Shown here piece after piece: positions 54,448 through 63,200 of a stretch of 64,000 nucleotides of DNA; the stretch's first letter is position 1; the number at the start of each line of letters is the position of its first letter. A program made the translations under genes and the position numbers. Below the pieces are notes generated by a model. That model was not told the DNA's origin. It saw nothing but the letters and a program-made list of their open reading frames with translations, and made no database searches. This DNA is from Caenimonas sp. SL110 (GTDB lineage: Bacteria; Pseudomonadota; Gammaproteobacteria; Burkholderiales; Burkholderiaceae_C): positions 120,159 to 184,158 of the forward strand of contig NZ_JANU01000009.1 of the NCBI RefSeq assembly GCF_001044395.1, written 5' to 3'.

Positions 54448-56846
54448 ACAAACGGGACAAGGAATTCACCGCGTCAGCCGGGGGCGTACCTGGCGGCGCA
54501 GCAGATGCAGGCGAGCGCAACATCGCACCGGCTACCCATTCGCCGCATCCGCCTGCTGCAGCCGGACCCGCGAGCGGCGTGTCGCGTCCACACGAAAGCG
54601 CCAGGGCGCAGGTTGCCGGCAGCGCGACCTACATCGACGACATTCCAGAAGTGCGGGGCACACTGCACGCAGCGCCGGTCATGTCGAATGTGGCGCATGG
54701 CGTGTTGCGTGGTGTCGATGCAAGCGAGGCCCTGCAGATGCCCGGCGTGCGCGGGGTCGTGCTGGCAAGCGATATCCCCGCTGACGACATGCTGGCGACC
54801 TTCGTCCACGATGAGCCGGTGCTCGCCAGAGACAAGGTCGAGCACATCGGGCAAGTAGTCGCGCTTGTCGTCGCAGATACCGTGATGCAGGCCCGCCGCG
54901 CCGCACGCAAGGTCGTGCTCGACATCGCGCCCCTGCCCGCCATCCTGTCACCGCGCGACGCGCATGCCGCGCACAGCTATGTGTTGCCGCCCGTCACGGT
55001 ACGGCGCGGAGACGCCGACGCTGCGATGCGGCAATCGAAGCACACGCTCGGCGGGACACTGGAAGTCGGCGGACAGGAGCACTTCTACCTCGAAGGCCAG
55101 GTGGCCTATGCCTTGCCGCTCGAACAGGACCAGTGGTGGATTCATTCGAGCACGCAGCACCCCGGCGAAATCCAGCATTGGGTTGCACATGCGCTCGGCC
55201 TGGAGAACAACGCCGTGACGGTGGAATGCAGGCGCATGGGCGGCGGCTTTGGCGGCAAGGAAACACAGGCCGGGCATGTGGCCGTGTGGGCGGCCCTGGC
55301 GGCGAACAAGTTCAAGCGGCCGGTGAAGATGCGGCTGGACCGCGACGACGACTTCCTCATCACCGGCAAGCGGCATCCGTTTGCCTATGACTACACCGTG
55401 GGCTTCGACGACGATGGCCTGATCACGGCGTTCAAGCTCACCATGCTGGCCAACTGCGGCTTCTCGGCCGACCTGTCGGGCCCCGTCGCCGACCGCGCGA
55501 TCTTTCACACCGACAACGCCTACTTTCTCTCGGATGTGGAGATCGTCTCGTATCGCTGCAAGACGAACACGCAGAGCCACACCGCGTTTCGCGGATTTGG
55601 CGGACCGCAAGGCGTGATCGTGATCGAAACCATCCTGGGCGACATCGCGCGCGAGCTGGGCCTTGATGCATTCGATGTGCGGATGCGCAACCTCTACGGC
55701 ACATCCGATCGCAATGTCACGCACTACCAGATGAAGATCGAGGACAACATCCTTGAACCGCTGATGACCCGGCTGGAGCAGACATCGTCCTACCGCGAGC
55801 GACGCTCTGCGATACACAACTGGAACGCCACCAGCCCCATCATCAAGCGCGGCATCGCCATCACGCCGGTCAAGTTCGGCATCAGCTTCACCGCCACCTT
55901 CTTCAACCAGGCCGGCGCATTGGTGCATGTCTACACCGATGGCAGCGTGCAGGTGAACCACGGCGGTACCGAGATGGGACAGGGCCTGAACACCAAGATC
56001 GCGCAGATCGTTGCCGATGAACTCGGCGTGCCGTTCGAGCGGGTGCGATCCACTGCGGCCGACACCAGCAAGGTGCCCAATGCATCGGCCACGGCGGCAT
56101 CGAGTGGCACCGACCTGAACGGCCGCGCGGCGCAGTACGCAGCGCGCAATGTTCGGGACAACCTCGCCGCTTTTGTCGGCGGCATGGATGGTTGCGGCGC
56201 GGGTGCTGTGTCGTTCGCAGGCGGCAAGGTCACCACGCCCAAATCCACGCGCAGCTTCGACGAAGTCGTGAAGGCCGCCTACGCCAACCGCATCCAGTTG
56301 TGGAGCGATGGCTTTTATCGCACACCCAAGATCCACTACGACAAGACAACGCTGACGGGCCGGCCGTTCTTCTACTTCGCCTACGGCGCGGCATGCAGTG
56401 AAGTCGCGATCGATACGCTGACCGGCGAGAGCCGCGTGCTCAAGGTGGACATCCTGCACGACGTGGGAACCAGCCTGAATCTGGCCATCGACATCGGCCA
56501 GATCGAGGGCGGCTTCATCCAGGGCATGGGCTGGCTCACGACCGAGCAGCTGGTGTGGAATGACAAGGGGCTGCTCACCACGCACGCGCCCAGCACCTAC
56601 AAGATTCCGGCCACGGGAGACATCCCTGCGCACTTCACGATTGCCCTGTGGCACGAGCCCAATCGCGAAGACAACGTCGGCGGCAGCAAGGCCGTCGGCG
56701 AGCCGCCCTTCATGCTGGCCATCAGCGTGTGGGAGGCGCTGCGTGATGCAGTGGCTGCAGCGCGTGGGCCCGCAAGCGCCGTGGAGATGCAAGCCCCTGC
56801 GACGGCAGAGAACGTGCTGATGGCGCTACAGGCCGCCGCGCAGTGA
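54444..56846 (+). CDS. xdhB: Xanthine dehydrogenase molybdenum-binding subunit
   Basis: 800 aa. Residues 1-50 are a low-complexity Ala/Pro/Gly-rich extension before the family start (HESARAQVAGSATYIDDI). Molybdopterin motifs GGGFGGKETQAG, TAFRGFGGPQG and GTEMGQGLNTK are present, and the catalytic Glu is in KAVGEPPFMLA. With XdhA it oxidises hypoxanthine and xanthine to urate. The usual third gene xdhC, for cofactor sulfuration, does not follow; a fic gene does. Confidence 0.95.
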
Positions 56847-56859
56847 CGTGGGGCGAATA

Positions 56860-56898
56860 GGCTCATATTCTCCGCATTTATTGCGGAGAATATGAGCC
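56860..56898. promoter_or_regulatory. Perfect 17-bp inverted repeat upstream of fic
   Basis: GGCTCATATTCTCCGCA (56860-56876) and TGCGGAGAATATGAGCC (56882-56898) flank TTTAT. The octamer TCTCCGCA occurs again at 56924-56931, across the fic start. No T-run follows, so an operator is likelier than a terminator for xdhB, although it could serve as both. Confidence 0.6.
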
Positions 56899-56917
56899 CC
56901 CATGCGGTGATTAACCG

Positions 56918-56923
56918 TACAAT
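56918..56923 (+). promoter_or_regulatory. Candidate -10 box of fic
   Basis: TACAAT lies 6 bp before the ATG at 56930, which puts the expected transcription start at or next to the ATG, i.e. a leaderless message. There is no ribosome-binding site in the interval. No good -35 is visible. Confidence 0.4.
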
Positions 56924-56929
56924 CTCCGC

Positions 56930-58042
56930 ATGAAACGCGGTGAATATCGCTATATCTGGCAGCGCCCGGACTGGCCGCAATGGCAGGTCGACCGGACTGC
57001 GCTCGCCCGGCTCCTGGCTGACGTGCATCAAGCCCAAGGTCATTTGCTGGGTCGTCTCACCACTTTGGGATTGACCTCGCGGGGTGGCATCTCGCTGCAG
57101 GCGCTCACCGATGACGTCCTGAAAACCAGCGAAATCGAAGGCGAACTGCTCAACCCCGACACCGTGCGCTCATCGCTCGCGCGCAGGCTCGGCGTCGATA
57201 TCGGAGCGCTGGCTCCCGCAGACCGCCACGTCGACGGCATCGTGGAGATGGTGCTCGACGCCACCGCCAATCACGCCGAGCCCCTCACAGCAGAGCGCCT
57301 GTTCGGATGGCACGCAGCGCTGTTTCCCACGGGCCGCAGCGGCATCGCGCGAATTCGCACCGGTACGTGGCGAAATGACGCAGGCGGGCCGATGCAAGTC
57401 GTCTCGGGTGCCCTGGGCAGGGAGAAGGTCCACTTCGAAGCGCCCCCGGCCACGCGCCTGAAGGCAGAAATCAATTCTTTTCTGACCTGGTTCAACGCAG
57501 ACGCGCTCGACGACGGCGTGATCAAGGCGGGCCTGGCGCACCTGTGGTTTGTGACGCTGCATCCCTTCGACGATGGCAACGGCCGCATCTCACGCGCGAT
57601 CGGTGACATGGCCCTGGCGCGAGCCGAGCGTTCGGGCGAGCGCTTCTACAGCCTGTCGGCGCAGATCCAGCGCGAGCGCAGCGACTACTACAAGCTGCTG
57701 GAGCGAACCCAGAAAGGCACGATGGACGCCACACTCTGGCTGGAGTGGTTTCTTGCGTGCCTGCTGCGCGCGCACCGGGCCGCCGACGCTGCGCTGGACG
57801 CGACGCTCACCAAAGCCACCCTGTGGCAACGCTGGTCCGACGTGCCGATGAACGACCGGCAGATCAAGGTGCTCAATCGCCTGCTCGACGGCTTCGAAGG
57901 AAAACTCACGAGCAGCAAATGGGCGGCGCTTGCGAAATGCTCGGCAGACACGGCCCTGCGCGACATCAACGAACTGCTGGTGCGTGGCGTGCTGAAAAAG
58001 TCGGATTCAGGTGGTCGAAGCACCAGTTATGAATTGGCGTAA
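56930..58042 (+). CDS. Fic family protein (DUF4172 type)
   Basis: 370 aa. The N-terminal domain begins MKRGEYRYIWQRPDWP, as in DUF4172-Fic proteins. It carries the inhibitory-helix motif T66-xxx-E70-G71 (TSEIEG) that blocks ATP in the active site. The Fic core is complete: HPFDDGNGR (H211 to R219), so AMPylation or a related nucleotide transfer is expected. The C-terminal 70 residues resemble a winged helix (LTSSKWAALAKCSADTALRDINELLVRGVL) that could bind DNA. Auto-regulation through the upstream inverted repeat is an inference. Confidence 0.92.
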   Translation: MKRGEYRYIWQRPDWPQWQVDRTALARLLADVHQAQGHLLGRLTTLGLTSRGGISLQALTDDVLKTSEIEGELLNPDTVRSSLARRLGVDIGALAPADRHVDGIVEMVLDATANHAEPLTAERLFGWHAALFPTGRSGIARIRTGTWRNDAGGPMQVVSGALGREKVHFEAPPATRLKAEINSFLTWFNADALDDGVIKAGLAHLWFVTLHPFDDGNGRISRAIGDMALARAERSGERFYSLSAQIQRERSDYYKLLERTQKGTMDATLWLEWFLACLLRAHRAADAALDATLTKATLWQRWSDVPMNDRQIKVLNRLLDGFEGKLTSSKWAALAKCSADTALRDINELLVRGVLKKSDSGGRSTSYELA

Positions 58043-58053
58043 CTGCGAAGGCA

Positions 58054-58083
58054 TGGATTGCGGATTAAGTCCGCATGACAGCC
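58054..58083. repeat. GGCTGTCAT-ended half repeat, copy G
   Basis: GATTGCGGATTAAGTCCGCA followed by TGACAGCC: one palindromic half with its terminal motif, between fic and the next gene. Confidence 0.7.
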
Positions 58084-58111
58084 AATCCCAACCGATAGCA
58101 GAATCACGCCC

Positions 58112-58840
58112 ATGACCATCGCACCCGAAATCACCTCGGCTTTCTGCCCCACCGGACGCCTGCGTGCGTCCATCAACCTGGGCAATCCCATCCTCGCATC
58201 GCGCGCCGCGGACGGCTCTGCGCAAGGCGTGTCGGTCGACCTGGCGCGCGGTTTCGCGCAGCGCCTGGGCGTCCCGCTGGACCTCGTGGTGTTTGAAACG
58301 GCAGCCGCATCGGTCGCTGCTGTCACCACGCAAAGCGCCGACATCGGCTTTTTCGCCATCGACCCCAAGCGCGGCGAGCACATCGCATTCACGCCGCCTT
58401 ATGTGCTGATCGAAGGCTGCTACATGGTTCGCAGCGATTCGCCGTTGCAAGCCAACGAGGAGGTCGACACGCAAGGCCGCACCGTGGTGGTCGGACAGGG
58501 CAGTGCCTACGACCTGTACCTGTCTCGCGAGATCAGGCACGCCACGCTGGTGCGGGCGCCCTCCTCGCCTGCTGTCGTCGACACCTTCCTTGCACAACAC
58601 GCCGACGTTGCCGCCGGCGTGAAGCAGCAGCTCGAAGCCGATGCCGCGCGGCTGGGCGGCATGCGGCTTCTGCCAGGCCGCTTCATGGTGATCCAGCAGG
58701 CCATGGGTTGTCCGCGCAGCCGCGGTGAGGCCGCAGCAGCCGAGCTCTCGGCCTATGTGCAGGAGATGAAGGCCAGCGGCTTCGTCGCGCAGGCACTGGC
58801 CCGCCACCGGATCGAAGGCGCCGCAGTCGCGCCCGCGTAG
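58112..58840 (+). CDS. Substrate-binding-domain protein (SBP_bac_3-like) without signal peptide
   Basis: 242 aa. The fold is that of amino-acid-type periplasmic binding proteins: GRLRASINLGNPIL, SVDLARGFAQRLGVPLDLVVF, SADIGFFAIDPKRGEHIAFTPPY and the C-terminal half starting VVVGQGSAYDLYL. There is no signal peptide or lipobox at the N-terminus (MTIAPEITSAFCPTG), so it is either cytoplasmic or exported by another route. No transporter genes adjoin it. ATG 58112 has no strong ribosome-binding site. It could be a sensor or a ligand-binding enzyme relic. Confidence 0.78.
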   Translation: MTIAPEITSAFCPTGRLRASINLGNPILASRAADGSAQGVSVDLARGFAQRLGVPLDLVVFETAAASVAAVTTQSADIGFFAIDPKRGEHIAFTPPYVLIEGCYMVRSDSPLQANEEVDTQGRTVVVGQGSAYDLYLSREIRHATLVRAPSSPAVVDTFLAQHADVAAGVKQQLEADAARLGGMRLLPGRFMVIQQAMGCPRSRGEAAAAELSAYVQEMKASGFVAQALARHRIEGAAVAPA

Positions 58841-58849
58841 TTCGCTTTC

Positions 58850-58881
58850 GGCTGTCATGCCGGACCACGATCGGGCATCCA
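58850..58881. repeat. GGCTGTCAT-ended half repeat, copy H
   Basis: GGCTGTCATGCCGGACCACGATCGGGCA: one terminal motif plus a degraded GC-rich palindrome, 10 bp after the stop of the binding-protein-like gene. Confidence 0.65.
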
Positions 58882-58938
58882 CCGCGGAACGTGGCACGGC
58901 TATTGCACGTGCAAAGCCGCTCTGGAAGGAAAAGACCC

Positions 58939-59913
58939 ATGTCCCAGGCGAACGTGTTACCCATGAAGCACCAACCCGGCATCGCTCGCGGTGTCGCTGC
59001 TGCCTTGCGGCGCTTCTGGCCCCAGCGCGGTGCAGTGCCCGAGCCGGGACAGAGCCCTTACTGGACCCCCGGCGTCACTTACCGGGGCTACCTCGGCGTG
59101 AGCGGGGGCGTCTCCGACAGCTGGATGTCCGAGCAGCAGATCCGCGAGACGCAGGCCCTGCTGCGCATGGCTGCCAACGCGGGCCGGCTCGGTGCGTGGG
59201 CCGTCGACTTGTCCACCATGTCCTGGACCTGGTCGGACGAGGTCAAGGCGATTCACGAAGTCGATGCCGACTATCACCCCGGTACCGAAGACGCGATGGC
59301 GTTCTACGTCCCGGCTTCACAGGACCTGCTCACCACCGCCTTCGAAGCATGCGCCCAGACTGGCGCTGCGTTCGACCTGGAACTGCAGCTGGAAACAGCC
59401 AAGGGGCGCACGGTCTGGATTCGCGCCATCGGTGAGGCCGAGCGTGACCTCGAAGGGCGCATCACGCACGTGCGCGGGGCGATCCAGGATGTGAGCAAGG
59501 CCAAGGCCGTGACCGACGAAGTCCGGCGCATGGCCGAACGCTTCACCCGCACCCTGGAGAGCCTGACCGACGGCTTCATCCTGCTGGACCACGAGTGGCG
59601 CTTCATCTACCTGAACCCGGTGGCCGAGCGAATCCTGCGCCGCAAGCGCGATCAGGTCGCAGGGCGGTCGATGCTGGCCGAGTTTCCCGAAACCGCGGGC
59701 GGCAAGTTCATTGAAAAGTGCATGGATGCCGTGCGCGACGGCCACCCGGTGGAGTTCACCAAGTTCTATCCGCCACTGGGTATCTGGGTTTACTTCAAGG
59801 TCTGGCCTTCGGAAGAAGGCATGACGTTCTGCATCCGCGACGACACCGAGCGCATCACGCTGCGCCGCGAGATCCTGAGCCTGAAGTCGAAACTGGGGAT
59901 GACGAAAGCCTGA
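58939..59913 (+). CDS. Protein with two PAS domains and no output domain
   Basis: 324 aa. A variable N-terminus (1-75) is followed by one PAS domain of the PAS_3 type (about 80-190, NAGRLGAWAVDLSTMSWTWSDE to IQDVSKAK) and a second PAS (about 205-315, ESLTDGFILLDHEWRFIYLNPVAERIL). No kinase, GGDEF, HTH or receiver follows; the C-terminus is a short coiled helix. It may sense a small ligand, light or redox and act on a separate partner. GGAAGGA lies before ATG 58939. Confidence 0.82.
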   Translation: MSQANVLPMKHQPGIARGVAAALRRFWPQRGAVPEPGQSPYWTPGVTYRGYLGVSGGVSDSWMSEQQIRETQALLRMAANAGRLGAWAVDLSTMSWTWSDEVKAIHEVDADYHPGTEDAMAFYVPASQDLLTTAFEACAQTGAAFDLELQLETAKGRTVWIRAIGEAERDLEGRITHVRGAIQDVSKAKAVTDEVRRMAERFTRTLESLTDGFILLDHEWRFIYLNPVAERILRRKRDQVAGRSMLAEFPETAGGKFIEKCMDAVRDGHPVEFTKFYPPLGIWVYFKVWPSEEGMTFCIRDDTERITLRREILSLKSKLGMTKA

Positions 59914-60056
59914 AACCGGGGCTGTTGCCGCTGTGGCCCCGGCATTGCGCCTACAACTGTTACATCAATGTCCGACACGCGGTGTCGGCAAACCGGTGCG
60001 ATCGCTCACGCGGCCTGCCTACAGCACAACCGTGGACGGGCACCCAATATAGAGGC

Positions 60057-60209
60057 ATGAAAGTCCTCAACCTCATCCATGTGACCATCGCTCAGGCGTT
60101 CTACAGCTGGGCGATGCGTGAAATCAACCCGCTCCACCCGGACCTGCCCCGCATCATGCTGCGGCAAAAAGAGCTGTCCGACAAAGCCCACCGCATCATG
60201 GCGGCCTGA
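60057..60209 (+). CDS. Small conserved protein of about 50 residues
   Basis: 50 aa beginning MKVLNLIHVTIAQAFYSWAMRE, amphipathic helix, then NPLHPDLPRIMLRQKELSDKAHR. I recall similar short proteins in other Burkholderiales; function unknown. ATG 60057 has AGAGG close upstream. A small perfect hairpin (CCGACAC / GTGTCGG, 59972-59988) lies in the 143-bp gap before it, and AATATAG at 60047-60053 could be a -10. The frame is open further upstream, which is probably chance. Confidence 0.6.
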   Translation: MKVLNLIHVTIAQAFYSWAMREINPLHPDLPRIMLRQKELSDKAHRIMAA

Positions 60210-60230
60210 CACCCTGCTTCTGGCGGGGTG
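60210..60230. terminator. Hairpin between convergent small gene and giant repeat gene
   Basis: CACCCTGC (60210-60217) pairs with GCGGGGTG (60223-60230), one G-U pair, loop TTCTG. It fills the short gap between converging genes. There is no T-run, so it is a weak terminator candidate. Confidence 0.35.
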
Positions 60231-60238
60231 CGTCGGGG

Positions 60239-63200
60239 TTACAGGGAGTACTCCAGCCCGGTTTGCGCCAGGCCGGCCAGGTCGATCCGGTCCGTGTTGT
60301 AAGACAGGTCACCTGCGATCACTGCGAATTGCGCCTGTGTCACCACCTGGGCGTCCAGCAGTCCGGTGTACTCGGCAAGCGTTGCCGGGTCTGGGTAGAA
60401 GCCGGCCAGGTTGTAGTAGACCGCGTTGACCAGACCGGCATTGCTGTGATCGGGCAATACATCGATGGCAATCGCCATCAGGTCTTCATAGGGCAGGCCC
60501 AGGTCCAGCGCCCCCATCACGATGCCCACGTAGTACGGCACTGAAACCGCAGCGCTGCCGAACAGCACACCCAAAAGCTTCGCCGCCGAGCCTGCATTGC
60601 CGGCCAGGTCAAGGGCAATCCTTGCATCCGAGAATGACAGCCGCTCGACGTTCGACAGGCTGTCGACACCCTCGAAACCAAAGCTGTCGGTGATCGTCGC
60701 CGTGGTGGTTCCATTGGCCAGGACATAGCGGTCCCTGGGCCCTGCAAGTCCGACGACGTCAATGCCGGCGCTTCCGTTCAGGTTGTCGTTGCCACCGCTG
60801 CCAAACAGGAAGTCGTTGCCGCCGTTGCCCGTCAATACATCCGCGCCCGAGGCACCGACCAGCGTGTCCGCGCCCGAGCCGCCTTGCAGCGTCTTGACGG
60901 CGCTGTCCAGGTAGTTGTCGTTCTGGCCGATGTTGCCCACGGACACCACCGAGTCCAGCGCTGCGGTAACGCCGCCTGAATTGCCGCCATACGCCGAATC
61001 GCCCCACACCACGACGGACCCGTCGGCGCGCAACGCGGTGAAGGCCGACGCCGTGGCGAAGAGTTGCACCACATCGGTCGTTCCGTTGAGCTGCGTAGCC
61101 ACCGAGCTGCTGTCGCCGCCGGCCAGCACATCGCCCCAGGTCACGACCGAGCCGTCTGCACGCAGGGCCGCGAAGGCCTTGTCATTGCCGGTGATCTGGA
61201 CCACATCGGTCGCGCCGTTGAGCGACGACGCGACTGCCGAGCTGTCGCCGCCGAAGCCCGCATAGCCCCAGGTCACCACAGAGCCATCGGTGCGCAGCGC
61301 CGCGAACGCAAGCGTCGTGGCGGCGAGCGCCGTGACATCGGTCGTGCCATTGATCGCGGCCGCTACAGCCGAGCTGTTGCCCCCGCCATCCCCACTGCCC
61401 CAGGTGACCACCGATCCGTCTGCATGGATTGCAGCAAATGCCGAACTGGTTGCGGCCAGCGAGGTGACCAGCGGCAGCCCGTCGAGCTCGCCCGCCTGCA
61501 GTTCGCTGTCGCCGCCGCCGTTGGCTCCGCCCCAGGTAACAACAGAGCCATCAGCGCGCAGTGCAGCGAAGGCCGATGCAGTCGCGTACAGCTTGACCAC
61601 GTCGGTGGTGCCATCGAGCTGCGAGGCCTTGGCTCCTGCCGAGCCGCCATCGGCGCTGTTGCCCCAGGTCACCACGCTGCCATCGGTGCGCAGCGCGGCA
61701 AATGCGGAGTTGGTGGACTGCACCTGCACCACATCGACTGCGCCGTTCAGGCTGGAGGCGACCGCGCTGGAATTGCCGCCGAAATCGGCGAAGCCCCAGG
61801 TCACGACCGAGCCATCGGTGCGCAAGGCTGCGAACGCGGAGCCGTTGCTGAAGATCTTTGTCACGTCGGTTGCGCCGTTCAGCTGGCTCGCCACCGCACT
61901 GCTGTCGCCGCCGTAACCGGCATAGCCCCAGGTGACCACCGAGCCGTCCGTGCGCAGCGCGGCAAAAGCAGAACTGGTGGACGAGATCGAGGTGACCGCG
62001 ATCTGCCCGTTCAGTTGTGCAGCGGCCGCGCCGAGACTGCCACCCGCGTCGGGATCACCCCAGGCCACCACCGAACCGTCGGCACGCAATGCGGCAAACG
62101 CGGACTCGGTCGAAAACACCTGGGCCACATCGGTGTAGCCGTTCAGTTGCGCTGCGACCGCGCTGCTGTCGCCGCCCTTGGCCGGATTGCCCCAGGTGAC
62201 GACAGAACCGTCTTCATTGAGGACCGCGAATGCGAAGTCGTTGCCGAACTCGCGCTGCGAATGGCCCGGGTAAGCCGCTGTCACGGCCTCGGTCACGAGC
62301 GGGCCTGCCTCGAGTTCCGGAGGTGCGCTGGTGGCTGGAGCGCCGAACGCCTGGTTGTCGGTGATGTAGGCGTACCCGTAAGACGAGTAGTTGGGATCCG
62401 TGGCGTTCTTGTACAGCAGCAGGTAGAAATATTCGGTGACTTCGCTGAGCGCGTCCAGGGTCGTGGCCACGGTGACGGTCTTGACCGTCTCGTTCGTGCC
62501 GAAGCTCACTGGCGTCAGGTTGCGGGCCTGGTAGTCGCTGTTGCCGGCGCCGCTGGCGCCGTCACCGGCAAGAGTGCTCACGTAAACGGTGGACGCGGAG
62601 CCGACACCGTTGCGCGTCACCGTGAAGGTGATGGTGGTGCCCTCGTAGGCCGCGAAGTCCTGCGCGCTCGACGTCACGGCGTAGCTGAAGTCCGAGGTGA
62701 CCACCGGGTCCTTGATCCAGGCCGTGCCAAAGGTGGTGTATTCGGTGTCCGAGGAATTCTCGAACAGGTCCAGCCAGAAGTACTCGGCGCCTTCGGTGAT
62801 GGAATCGGTGTAGGTGGCGATCGTGACCGTCTTGTAGGTTTCGTTGGACGCGAAGTTCACCGCCAGCTTCTTGCCTTGCGCTGCGTAGTCAGACGTCCCG
62901 GCCGATCCCGCCGTCGTCACCACGTACACCGTGGAAGCACTGCCAGTACCGCTTCTCGTGATGGTGAACGTGATGTTGCCGCCTTCTTGCACGGCGCTGG
63001 CTTCACTGCTCGCATTCGACGTGACGGAGTAGTCGTACCCGGTTGTCACCGCATCCTGGATCCACCCCGAGGCAAAGGTGGTGTAGGTGCTATCGGAGAA
63101 GTTCTTGTACAGGTCCAGCCAGAAGTACTCGCTGCCTTCGGTGGCGGTATCCGCGTACGTGGCGACCGTGACGGTCTTGGTCGTTTCGCCGGAAGCGAAA

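Noticed and set aside
56847..56929. Inverted repeat as intrinsic terminator of xdhB
   Set aside because: No T-run on either side and A/T-rich arms; kept as operator candidate instead.
60940..62240. Regular 132-bp direct repeats that could suggest a CRISPR-like array
   Set aside because: They are an uninterrupted coding repeat, too long per unit, without spacers or cas genes.
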